The notes under the pieces were generated by a model, which saw only the letters and a list, made by a program, of their open reading frames with translations, did no database searches and was not told the origin of the DNA. Both the position numbers and the translations under genes were made by a program. A DNA stretch of 64,000 nucleotides from Owenia fusiformis (taxonomy: Eukaryota > Annelida > Polychaeta > Sabellida > Oweniidae): assembly GCA_903813345.2 (NCBI GenBank), contig CAIIXF020000002.1, positions 9,670,650 through 9,734,649 on the forward strand, given 5' to 3'. The stretch's first letter is position 1. Each line of letters begins with the position of its first letter. Positions 45,101 through 55,271 of the stretch are shown here, in pieces.

Positions 45101-45210
45101 CTTTCATATCTCACTTACCTCGTCCAACTCATCCTCAGAGTGAGAAACATCAATCCAACTTCCATCATCGCTGTCATCGGAATCCTCACTACAAGATTCC
45201 CAACCATCAT
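42126..45210 (-). CDS. SDA1 domain-containing protein 1, C-terminal exons only
   Basis: Five exons on the minus strand: 45210-45119, 44638-44427, 43428-43344, 42654-42502 and 42173-42126 (TAG). Phases 1,0,2,0,0 join cleanly to about 195 residues. They match the end of SDAD1, a nucleolar factor for 60S subunit assembly and export. In order: an acidic DDGWESCSEDSDDSDDGSW then IDVSHSEDE; PEEKISKAREIVESRILSQD; KRKSDVIDID; GEIVSLDDIERVHKKRKHD; QTNREKRKNKPF; RSYQDKQ; and a basic ending KRSLLKKQKHGK. The first exon has a good acceptor (CTTCTACTTACAG), so upstream exons are expected. I found none in the remaining 19 kb. Either the N-terminal two-thirds lies outside the window or this is a partial copy. 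Confidence 0.88.
43487..43888. mobile_element. pogo/Tigger-like MITE, 402 bp
   Basis: In the SDAD1 intron between exons 44638-44427 and 43428-43344. Perfect 12-bp ends CAGTAAAACCTG are flanked by TA on both sides (43485, 43889). Inside, GTGAACACC and AGGTGTTCCACTT motifs recur, and a second terminus-like CAGTAAACCCAG occurs at 43715. Non-coding. Confidence 0.85.
44317..44444. repeat. 32-bp tandem repeat copying an SDAD1 5' splice site
   Basis: Four exact units of 32 bp at 44317, 44349, 44381 and 44413. Read on the minus strand, each unit holds TGCAAAACCTAAGTCAAG followed by GTACAG, that is, the last 18 bases of the exon ending at 44427 plus its donor. The intron therefore has four identical donor sites in a row. 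Confidence 0.95.
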
Positions 45211-46342
45211 CTGTAAGTAGAAGAACAATGACAATATGGTTAATGAGGGCCATTATAAAAACTTTTTGTTTGCCCCGAGTCCCTTGATTTTTGGTTACTA
45301 TGGCAACCATTACTAATTAAACATCTACTTTTTACTAAATATATTTTACTGAACTAAGAAGTCAATCAATGTTGCACATTCTATGAAAATTCCAAAAGAA
45401 TATATTTTGAAAATTAAAGAAATCAGAGATATACATGTATTATGAGAACTTTATGATCAGCCCTCAGATAATAGTTCAGGTTAAAGGTGTCTTATTCCTT
45501 TAAAAATAGTGGAAATGGTTAATTAATCAAAAAATATCTCCTGGATTTTACCCATGTTCTGAAATAATCTTGCACCAATGTTTTAAGTGGTGGGGTATTC
45601 TATGATTTTTAACAGATTTCACCATACCGTACACTTATTCATTTAGTGTTTTAATAGTTTTCTCATGAATAATTTCTCATGAAAAATTATCTTGCAAATT
45701 TGTTGAAATTTCTACCAGAAATCACCTCCTTCCCCTCCACACCTATCCCTTTTCCAACTTACAGCCGTGTATCTGTGTTGGAGATAATTATGAGAAAAGG
45801 GTGAATATATTCCTTCACCATTAAATGTTGATACAATTAAATATAAGAAGGGATTACCTATAGAATATTTTATTGTTTGAACTAAGTGCAGGTAATCCCT
45901 TCAAAGGAGCTTGATGAATCTATAATTGTGTATTAATATAACGAGCATTAAACAGTATCAGGATGAACAGGTTGTGATTAAATCCTATCTTTGGTTTTAT
46001 GCAGCATCTTTCAGAGAATTATTTCCCCGATAGTGATCAATTTACATCACTATTTTGATTATATCCGCATTGCTTCTTCATTGCTTTACAAGGTTAATTC
46101 CAAGAGGAATGAGTAAGTGTCAATGCAATAAATACAACATACAATGTTATTGTAAGTTTGTAGTTGCCATGTATTGTATATGAACAAATATGATGGCAGG
46201 TATGAAAGATCATTGTCAAATCTTGTTATCATACAGTTCTGGTTTGCTATAGTTCAACAAACTGATATTTTGATCACTGCTAGGCCTAATAAAGTAAAAA
46301 TGTTTTTCTCTTGCCAATATAAAATAAAAATCTGAATGATTA
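45211..46342. other. Upstream of SDAD1 exons; hairpin
   Basis: No SDAD1 N-terminal coding was found on the minus strand. A perfect 13-bp inverted repeat GAAGGGATTACCT/AGGTAATCCCTTC lies at 45847-45859 and 45890-45902. Confidence 0.5.
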
Positions 46343-46910
46343 TACAGGGTGACACAAGACATTTCATGTACATGTAGATTCCATCATAAATGTACAAGGC
46401 ATTAACATGCAAAATGTCACCACCTGCCATTTGTTACAGCCACCAAACCAAAGTCATCACCATCAATCTACCTTTAGTAATAGAAGAGAAAAGTCCGAAA
46501 GCTCTTTGGAAATATAAACACTTCCGGTAAATATTCTGACATTTATCCTTCAAACTGTGACATTTATGCTTATATTTCGACATATATATGATTCTTACAT
46601 ACCAATACGATCAAAAAGGTTACAAACATACCAAATGAAAGGTGATTTCCTGGTCAAACTTGCAAAAGTTGGTCCAAACTCACACTCGATCCCTCCACTC
46701 CCTCCAATACGCATGTGCAGCGATGTTAAAAATAAGGCGGTGACTAGAGAGCCTACATTTTAAGGTTCTTTAGCACTTCGGCCAAAGAGCCTTAAACTTT
46801 ATGCATGTACAAGCCACTCTAGTATATTTCAATGGTATAGAGATAATATGTTATGAAACATCAGATTTTGGATTATATGTACAGATAAAAGAAAATTGTT
46901 TCTACAGTAT

Positions 46911-47291
46911 AATGGTAAGGATATTTCATGTGCAACTTGGATTAGAGCATTTAAGTGCAAAGTAGATACCAAACTCTTAATTATTCATTGGAAAACATTA
47001 CACAACGTATATCCATGTTATGAGATTTTAAATGGTTTTAGAATTAGAGATATTTCTTTTTAAAATTGTAATGTAATTGACAATGTTAAACATAATTTTT
47101 ATGAGTGTACAAAAATAAGGGATATATGGAAATTTTTGGATAATATCACTTTTGAACAAATTATAGGAATAAATAAGTATAAGAATTATAAAGAAGTTTT
47201 AATAGCCAGGAGGGAAATACAAATTTTCAATAGAGACAAAACTGGAAGTATACATGCATATTTTGAAAATGAAAAACTGTACAGAAATTAA
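46911..47291 (+). mobile_element. LINE 3' end (reverse transcriptase C-terminal region), broken
   Basis: One frame of about 126 codons with an internal TAA reads like the end of a LINE polyprotein: HWKTLHNVYPCYEILNGF, then CNVIDNVKHNFYECTKIRDI and WKFLDN. The Cys/His pattern fits the zinc-ribbon-like region after the reverse transcriptase domain of L2/CR1-type LINEs. Only the end remains. Confidence 0.65.
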
Positions 47292-47377
47292 ACAATGTAA
47301 CTGGGTCTATGTATAATTATATTATTTATATATGTTTTATTATTGAAATATAGATTTTACAAAAAGAAAACACACTC

Positions 47378-47440
47378 TAGTTTTGTGGTTATGGCGTTCG
47401 CCTAGTACTCCCACGGCGCAGGTTCGATTCCATGTTGGTA
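47378..47440 (+). repeat. tRNA-derived (SINE-like) sequence
   Basis: GTGGTTATGGCGTTCGCC resembles an A-box region, and GGTTCGATTCC is a near-perfect B box, spaced as in tRNA genes. Arms do not pair well enough for a functional tRNA. It lies just after the LINE end. Confidence 0.6.
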
Positions 47441-48489
47441 CAATTTTTTTCATTATGAAGTTTGTTCTCTGAGGTCCGGATATTATGTACACAATTTTTT
47501 AAAAATTCATGGGCTCGCTCCAACGCTCAACCATCCATGTTTAATGAAATTAATCACTTGTATTGGCTTTACTATATTCACAAGATTACAGAATACGGGG
47601 AATCCCATTTGAAGGTGGCAAAAAGTATGAAGGAGACTTTGGGATGAAGAAAATGATCTTGTTAAATTCTAGATACAGCACATCATGATGCAGTTTATCG
47701 GGAATGTAGGGACATCAGCCCGGGGACATCAGAGAGAATACACTTCCAAATCTATTGCATATTAGATTCCTATGCCGATTTTTTAGGATTTTCAAATGAC
47801 AAGAGGCACAAAATATTTTTTAAATTTTTTGCAAAAACTTCCCTCCTTCATTTGTATCAACGTTTTTTAGGCTAGCCTCCAATTGGGCATCACTAAATGT
47901 GACCTCAACACCATTCTCCCAAGGGCCTATTCTAAATATCAAAATCGTTACTGATTACTAGTAGTAAAATTGAACAAGTATATGACTGCTCCAAGTTGCA
48001 GCACCACGAAGGTTACTGAACCTTTAAAAAGCCAAATTTAGAATGAGGATTGAAAAGGTCGTAAGAACTTTTTTCGGTAGACCGGAAGTAAATTTACGAG
48101 TCGAGTAAAAAGTGATAATGTTCTTTTTATGAAGTGGGGAAGTCAAAACAGTTCTTATAGGAAGTCAAAGTAAGCATTCAAAGACCATTTAGAAGCATTT
48201 AAAATCAAATCAACGGCAAAATTGAAATGACTAAAAACTTTGTGTTTCCTTCTTCGTTTTCTTCGCGGACCTCAGAGAAGACACTTCCGGTTTAATAATC
48301 GGTGAGTTTATCGATCAAAAAATATATTTTTATGAATATCTCCGGTATCTGCTAAAATATATAGTATGTTAATTTGTGTTGATTGTTAAATTACAAAACA
48401 GGTTGAGTAAAAATATGTCAAAATCGTTTGATCTCGTCCCAGAAGCAATATTTTGTCATTTCCGTCACTTAGAATTCCTTTAGGCTGGC

Positions 48490-48640
48490 TCTCTAGCAAA
48501 ATTGGCAATCAAAATGCTAAAGAGCCTTAAAATTTAAGGCTTTCTAGCCAAAATGCCAAAGAACCTTAAAATTTAAGGCTCTTTAGCCAAATGGGTTACC
48601 AAAATGCTAAAGAGCCTAAAATTTTAGGCTCTCCAGTCAC
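48490..48640. repeat. Three near-palindromic AGCCTTAAAATTTAAGGCT units
   Basis: Copies of AAAGAGCC(TT)AAAATTTAAGGCTCTTTAG-like palindromes at about 48515-48547, 48556-48590 and 48605-48633, within the right arm of the 2.6 kb element. A related diverged copy is in the left arm at about 46760-46802. Confidence 0.8.
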
Positions 48641-49151
48641 GGTCTTATTTTTTACATCGGGCTGCGCATGCGTATCGGAGAGAGTGGATGGATCGGTAAA
48701 TCTTGTGACAAACAGCTTACGAACTTCTCTTATATTACTAAGGGTAGAGTATACCATTGATAGTGCTGACTGTGCACCAAACACCATTTGTTTCAGACAC
48801 CAACCACCAAACACTGTCCACAAAAAGTTGGAGACTATAACAATATGTTATATATAAAATAAATATATTACAATATGTTATATATAAAAACTTGTTTCAA
48901 ATATAGATGACTGAATTTTTTTGTCACCCTGTACATAATGTTTTCCGTATAACAACAAAACTGTGATAATTGACCAACATAAATAATCAAAACAAACAAA
49001 TATAATTTCTAATAGATACAAAGTAAACAAAATCTTCACTAATGAACAACAACGACACAATATTGATGAATCGAAAGAAAATTCATAGTTTATTATTCAT
49101 ATAGTGTTATAATCTGCAACTTGGTATATACAATTACTGTATTATAACAAT

Positions 49152-49400
49152 GCATTTGGGATTAACGGATATATGCTACAGTCAAAAATGTATAAATAGT
49201 ATACTCAAACAATGTACTTAGATTAAACAAACCATTTGGATTAAAGGATATACTGTTTCAGTCAAAACTATATAAATAGTACACAAAAACAATGTATTTA
49301 GATTAAATAAATGCACTTGGATCAAAGTATATAATGCTTCTCTCAAAACCATATAAATAGAATATCAAAACAATGCATTTGGATTAAAGAACATATGCTA
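49152..49400 (+). promoter_or_regulatory. Tandem-repeat promoter of the lectin-like gene
   Basis: Three to four diverged units of about 80 bp start at 49152, 49232, 49313 and 49375, each with (G)CA(T/C)TTGGATTAAAG. The first three contain TATAAATAG (49191, 49271, 49352). The last TATA box lies about 43 bp before the first in-frame ATG (49395), a suitable distance for a start site near 49382. Confidence 0.65.
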
Positions 49401-49427
49401 CCATCGAAACTGAAGACCACTATACAT

Positions 49428-51552
49428 ATGAGACACAGTAATGCAGACAAACTGGGACTGATGGGGAACTGTTCCCTTAGACTACTATTTACACTATGGC
49501 TCTGGACAATCCTGGCAGTTCAAGGTAAGGGAAAACAGTCAATCCTATAGGGGTTGGCTCAAAACACTTGATTTGCATCCAAATAAATGGAATGAATTTG
49601 GTGAAAAACAACATTTATTGGGCATGTACTAAATCACTGGATTTTGCACATACTTATACCCCTGTGATGTGGTATAACATTTTATTTTTTTTAAATGTCA
49701 AGTTAACTTTGAGGGATAATTAAATTTGAAAATTGTTTTAAATAGATGAAATCTAAGTTCATTGAAAAAATTCCTATTTCTCTATGACCAGTGCCGAGTG
49801 CTGTTTGTGATCATCTGAACCATATGGCTGTAATAGAGTAGGGTGACATCTTTTAATCATGCAAAAACTTATTATTGCCACATGAACATTTCAGGTACCT
49901 ATGGGTCAAATGTTAATGGTCAAAAGGTCAAATGTCCTAGAACCTCCAAGTCAAGCAATGGAATATGTTACGCTATGGTGACATCACACTGTGCCAATTA
50001 CAGCACAGCGCACTTTGCTTGCAATGGACTGAGGGGCGATGGGATAGAGAACCCTCATCTGTCATCTATCTCTAACAACACTCTCGACTCGCTCCTAATT
50101 CAGGAATACAATGGTGGCAAAAGGTATGTATATACAGGGTGTCATAATGGTGGGAAACATATGCCCATACAGGGTGTCCCACAAATATTGATAATAGATT
50201 GATTGGTTCATGAAAACACAATAAAATTCTGCACTAAGAGCTGATGTGAAAAAGTCAGTCCACCCCAGTGGTGATCAAACCCGTCCTCTAAAATTTCAAA
50301 TGGTAGAAAACAAGAAGGGACATCCTTAAATATCATTTTTATTTTGTTTCCCCATGAACGACCAAACAGTTCAAAATGTCCTCATACTTATATGTGTATA
50401 CATCAATTCCTTTGACTGCTTCGTGGGCAATTATTTCTCAACTCAAGTAAAAATCTGACGTTAAGATGATCTGCATTTTAAGATTCTATTCATTTGATGG
50501 CAAACTGGAGGAAGTTAGAGATGATACAGTGTTCTGGGTTGCTAGGAGAGATGACAACAACAATACAGGTTGCTATGTGATACAAGTCAACACAGGGAGT
50601 CTTATTAAACAAGAATGCAGCGAGGAAAACAACTTTATTTGTGCATTAGGTATTTTATCCAAAATGTTTCTTACTATTCAGTGATAACATTTACAATTCC
50701 CAAAATTAAGAATCAAACAAGATCTTTCAAACATACGTGGCCTGTGCTAGTCTTCCAAAAATCTACCATCCTACACTTGGGTACACATTGCACTTTCACA
50801 AGATAATATTCTATGGCCCTCAGAGCCTCATAGCTATCACCTGTGAAAGTGCTACTGCATTAGGTATTCACCTCAACAAAATGAAATATTTGCACAATAT
50901 AATCAAATACATGTTGTCAAGCTATAAGTCAGTTAATGCTCCCGTACCTCCATTTTGTGTTGTAGAAACTAGAGGACCATGGATGAACACATTGTATATG
51001 GACCCAACCTTTGAACATGAATTCATCTGCCCTGGTACACCTAAATCAGCATACAAGCTTACCAGAATCTCCACACTGAAATTCCACACAAGGGAACCTA
51101 TTCTTATGAAAGAACCAGACTATGATGGGAATCTAGAGACTGAGAACAGCACTGCATTTAGTGGAAATCTAGAAACTAATTCAACAACAGTGACATCGAA
51201 AGAAACAAAAGAGATTTCTTCAACAGAAGCAACGCCATCTATAATGAACCATAATACAGTACAAAACACTACAATATTAACCTTGAAAGACAACAGGACT
51301 CAAAATATATCTGACCCCAAAGAGAACAACATTAATAAGATGGAGATCATAGTCCTACATCCAATTAAAGGAATTTTTGTCCATAACACAGACTACCACA
51401 GAGCCAAACGGAGGCATTATGAGCCAACAGAGGCCAAGCAAGCAGCTTTTGTGGGTTTTCCACCAGTTTGTGCTATGGTGATATTCCTGGTTGTTATTGT
51501 GCTTCTTGATCTTCCGAAAATCAAGCATGATCTGATAAATGGGTCAAAATAA
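49428..51552 (+). CDS. C-type-lectin-like type I membrane protein, about 370 aa
   Basis: Exons: 49428-49524, 49895-50123, 50483-50649 and 50933-51552, phases 1,2,1, total 1113 nt with TAA. An in-frame ATG at 49395 could add 11 residues. A hydrophobic leader (LRLLFTLWLWTILAVQ) acts as signal peptide. The ectodomain has KCPRTSKSSNGICYAMVTSHC, then FWVARRDDNNNTGCYVIQVN and CSEENNFICA, recalling the W...C...C end of a C-type lectin-like domain, though sugar-binding EPN/WND motifs are absent. A second Cys-containing stretch and a Thr/Ser/Asn-rich stalk with many N-glycosylation sites follow. A transmembrane segment (FPPVCAMVIFLVVIVLLDL) and a short basic tail end the protein. The last acceptor (50933) is weak; 50863 is an in-phase alternative. 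Confidence 0.72.
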
Positions 51553-51720
51553 GGGACATGGGGTCTACATTTTGACACGGGATATCATTAGTGGGTCAAA
51601 ATAAGGGACATTGGGTCTACATTTTGACATGGGATATAATTAGTGGGTCAAAATAAGGGACATGGGGTCGACGTTTTGACACGGGATATCACTAGTGGGT
51701 CAAAATAAGACTCATGGGTA
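51541..51720. repeat. 52-bp minisatellite overlapping the lectin-like stop codon
   Basis: Units start at 51541, 51593, 51645 and 51697 (partial), each with GGGTCAAAATAAGGGACATG. The first unit contains the gene's last codons and its TAA stop. Confidence 0.93.
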
Positions 51721-53006
51721 TATCATGTCTCATACTTTGCTCCATGCTTAGTAAATGGTTAGTTTGCCATATATTTGAAGAAAAGTACTTTTATATCAAT
51801 TCCAGTTATGAGAGATATTCCAGTTGATTGGTTAGTACTGATACGTAGAAAAGATGTAGATTAATAATATAGGCCTTATAGAAAACCTAAAACCCTCTGT
51901 TCCACATTTAAGGGCATAGTCAAGATGCAATATAGGTGAGGCAAATATAATTGAAAGGTGAGGCAAAACCAAAACCAAAGAGGACATTTTTGTACTTCTA
52001 ATATGTGACATAAATATCACAGTAAGTTCCAGTCAAGGAACTGTCTAAAGCATATTTTTCTGTAAAATTTTAGTGCAGCATTTGCCTCGCCTGCCTACAC
52101 CTAACTATGCCCATGGCATCAATAATTGTGGAGAAATAATTTAATATTACATATCGAAATGTTGTTTGCCTTTGTTCTATTATTTATATACATGTACGGT
52201 ATGTCCATATTGAACATCTTTAGTATTCTAGTATTCATATTGTTTAAAATAGATGGCATGCTAGGGCAGTAGAAATAAAGGATTGGTTAGTTAAGCTATT
52301 TAATTGTTGATGTTTAAAAATACAATTGTCAGAGAGGAAGACCCCTCATTGGATATTAAGGAAATTACAATACTAATTCTTTTAATTCCCTTCCCTTCTC
52401 CCCTACCCCTGGGACAATCAAGGAGAGAAGATTATTACAAAATTTCACTCACATGTTAAAATATCATGTTTATTGCGTATGGTACTTTTGCGTGAATACT
52501 CTACAACTCCAAATAATTAACTCGGAATGTCATTTTGATTTTAGTAATCGTGATACCTAGCTAGGTCACAGTGTTCTTATGTCATGTTTACTATCCATTA
52601 TCACGATCTAATAAAAGCTGAACTCATGAAGAAAGTATTACCCAAATAAAATGTAATATATACGGCATGTCTTTTCACAAACTTTTTGAGAGGAAATTGA
52701 CAATTGTATGTAACAAATATGTTTATGCTATCTTAAATGAGTAGTGAAAACAAATATTTCCTCTATTTGAAAAGTATAACCTATACCCATTGATTACAGC
52801 TTTTCACATATTGTCACACATTTCTGGGGTTTTAATATTTTAATCTAAGATCTAATTTCAAGTAAATTGATTCTCTATTGGATCTGTGCCACTAAGTATT
52901 CTCACACATTTCAGGGGTTTTGACAAGAAACATTATTTGGGTATAACTTTTCCTTTAATGCTGATTATAATCATACATTTTCACTTTTCTGTTTAGGAAA
53001 AGATTC
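51721..53006. other. 3' flank of the lectin-like gene
   Basis: AATAAA-like sequences occur near 52274. No other gene was recognised. Confidence 0.4.
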
Positions 53007-53012
53007 ATCAGT

Positions 53013-53394
53013 CACACCGGAATAGCCTGACAACGGTAAAGTCAGATGCCGTTGTCACAAATGGCGGACATAACGTTCAATGACAACGGAATCTGAATTT
53101 GGGATAATTTACAAAGATAACAACAGCATATGGTAAATTATTTAAAATTCAGATTCCGTTATCATTGGCGATATCGAAGACGCCATATTGTGGCGATTCA
53201 CGACCCACTTTGATCAAAATTGGGATTTCATATGATATATCATCACAAGAGCTTAATACTCGTACATGCACAAAATTAGTGACAATAAAGTCCCATGAAA
53301 GAGGACCAAGTGATTGAAGAGTTGAAGTGACGGTTATGTTCACCATTTGTGACAACGGTATCTGACTTTACCATTGTCAGGCTATTCCAGTGTG
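53013..53394. mobile_element. MITE with long terminal inverted repeats, 382 bp
   Basis: The ends CACACCGGAATAGCCTGACA and, mirrored, CACACTGGAATAGCCTGACA extend as inverted repeats for about 60 bp (AAGTCAGAT(G/A)CCGTTGTCAC). ATCAGT flanks both sides (53007-53012, 53395-53400). The interior has a second inverted pair around CAGATTCCGTT. Non-coding. Confidence 0.88.
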
Positions 53395-54149
53395 ATCAGT
53401 GGACATGTGAAAATTATGTGACTATTTCACCCAAGTCCCATAAGCTTACAGCTCCATGTGCTTTTTCAACAATGAATACATTTTTAGACTAAAAAGGCAG
53501 CTCCATGAAATAGCAGATCTCACTGAACAAAATCGTATATATATCGAATTGCTCAAAGCACAAACCAGTTCAAGAGAGAGATTGACAGCTTTCTGAAGGA
53601 TGAGATGTTCATGTATAGAACAATGATGACTGATGAAACATAGGGCCCACAGGGGATTAAATAGGACTATCCTCTTTCCAGAACCATTGGTAATCAGGTA
53701 ATCATCAATCTGAACATTTCATGATAAAAAATAAAAATGACCAGGTAGTATGAATTTTGGCAAAATTTAAATTGCTGCCATTTTGAATTGAGTGGCCATC
53801 TGAAATTCCTTCTCAAGCCAAGGAGGATTGGCTCCCAGGTTTCCAACAATGAAAACATCGAAATGTCATTATTTTCTGAAATTAAAACTAACTTTAAATT
53901 CAATATAAACAGTTCAAAAGATTCAAGCCAATATCTCAATCATTTCTTGTGAGTTTTGGAATTTTTCGTTAGGAAATAAGACCAAAATTAAAGATTCAAA
54001 TTTTGAAGTGAACAAAATGGCGGCTGTTTGAATTTGAATTTTGTATCACGACATGCCCATATATGGGACAGGATATTGATGTTGCACTCTGGGAGCAAAT
54101 CCTATGCCCACACAGTCCAAAATCTATCAACTGGTATTTGGATTTTCAT
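53395..54149. other. Spacer with one diverged unit of the 9715-10155 repeat
   Basis: About 53750-53860, GCTGCCATTTTGAATTGAGT then GGCCATCTGAAATTCC, resembles in reverse the units at 9715-10155. Nothing else is recognised. Confidence 0.5.
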
Positions 54150-54186
54150 CTCAATAGAAAGAGGAGGGAAAACCCCATGATTCAAT

Positions 54187-54620
54187 TACCCAAATGCGAG
54201 TAGGTAGTTACCAGTTTCACCACCAGGTGGCTGATTCGGGTCAATTAACATGGCAGGTATATAAGAAAGTTCCCTTAAACTTCAATATTATCAATTTAAG
54301 AGGCTCAATTTTCATATAACCCTTATGCGTCTGATACTTATACTAATGAAAATATGTCCAGTAAAGCAAAATATTATCTGTCTACTAAAAGAAAATATAT
54401 TTCATTTTTTGTGATTTTATAGCATGGGGTCTATGGGGAATCTCCCCGAGCTAGAAGTTACATTTTCAAAGAAAATTAATTTTTCAAAGTTGATAAACAC
54501 TTTTTAAAACCATATTTCTAGATGTAATTTTACATGTAGATTTCAAATATGATATTACTTTGACTGAATTTTTAATTTTTAATGACGTAAATCCATATTA
54601 TTTCTACTCGCATCTGGGTT
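54187..54620 (+). mobile_element. Nested MITE 1 (about 434 bp)
   Basis: Ends TACCCAAATGCGAGTAG and, mirrored, AACCCAGATGCGAGTAG. It interrupts ATTCAATTGATGACATAC, which is intact in copy A. An AT (or ATT) duplication is seen. The interior contains CCACCAGGTGGCT and is inverted relative to nested MITE 2. Confidence 0.88.
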
Positions 54621-54705
54621 ATTGATGACATACGATTTCCTCCTTCGCGCACCTTCTTTAAGTATATTTGTTTGCCCTCCATCTTGGTTTTCAAAGTTTT
54701 CAAAT

Positions 54706-55138
54706 AGACTAGATGCGAGTAGAAATAATCTTGATTTACGTCATTAAATATTCAAAATTCAGTCAAAGTGATGTCATATTTGAAATCTACATGTAAAAGT
54801 ACATCTAAAAATATGGTTTCGAAAGTTGTTTATCAACTATGAAATTTTGTTTTTTTTGAAAATGTGACTTCTTGTTCGGGTTGATTCCCCATAGAGCCCA
54901 TGTTACAAAATCACAAAAAGTGAAATATTTTTTCTTGTATTGGACAGATAACATTTTCGTTTACTGGACATATTTTAATTTGCATAACTATTAGATACAT
55001 AAGGGTTATATGAAAATTGAACCACTAAAACAGATGTAATTTAAGTTAAAGGGAACTTTCTCCTATACTCGCCATGCTATCTGACCCGAACGAGCCACCT
55101 GGTGGTGAAACTGGTAACTACCTACTCGCATCTGCGTT
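54706..55138 (-). mobile_element. Nested MITE 2 (about 433 bp)
   Basis: Ends AGACTAGATGCGAGTAG and, mirrored, AACGCAGATGCGAGTAG. It interrupts TTTTCAAATTGACCTAG, intact in copy A. It is the same family as nested MITE 1 in opposite orientation, with AGCCACCTGGTGGTGAAACT shared on the reverse strand. Confidence 0.88.
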
Positions 55139-55271
55139 ATTGACCTAGTTTTAAACCAATCAACGATCGACTCGCTAAACCAATCAGCAACGATGTCATC
55201 TCAATACAGATTTACATTATAAGCGTATGTCATCTTTGAACCTTGGGGTTTCTCCCCCTCTTCTCAATAGA

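Larger units (their letters stand above)
46345..48931. mobile_element. Large terminal-inverted-repeat element, 2.6 kb
   Basis: The ends CAGGGTGACACAAGAC and, mirrored, CAGGGTGACAAAAAAA are flanked by TA on both sides. Inner matches between arms extend about 450 bp: CTACC(T/C)TTAGTAATA, ATACGCATG(T/C)GCAGC, AAAAATAAG..CGTGACT. The arms are diverged. Between them lie a LINE fragment and a tRNA-like sequence. No transposase was found. An ancient non-autonomous mariner-type element or a foldback element are the options. Confidence 0.65.
54159..55262. mobile_element. Mutator-like MITE copy B, carrying two nested MITEs
   Basis: Terminal repeats AAGAGGAGGGAAAACCCC and, mirrored, AAGAGGGGGAGAAACCCC. 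The 9-bp target duplication CTCAATAGA lies at 54150-54158 and 55263-55271. Outside its two insertions it matches copy A (13172-13402) in reverse orientation across the full 231 bp. Removing 54187-54622 and 54706-55140 leaves 233 bp. Confidence 0.9.

Noticed and set aside
47378-47440. Functional tRNA gene
   Set aside because: A- and B-box motifs are present, but the arms do not fold into a proper cloverleaf; more likely a SINE or tRNA relic.
48591-48857. Open frames on both strands in the right arm of the 2.6 kb element
   Set aside because: They lie in inverted-repeat sequence and are not maintained in the left arm.
50137-50185. Two CAGGGTGTC ends in the lectin-like intron as a mariner MITE
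   Set aside because: Both are in the same orientation, and no mirrored end lies within the next several hundred bases.
53149-53355. 68-codon minus-strand frame
   Set aside because: It lies inside the 53013-53394 MITE and spans its inverted repeats.
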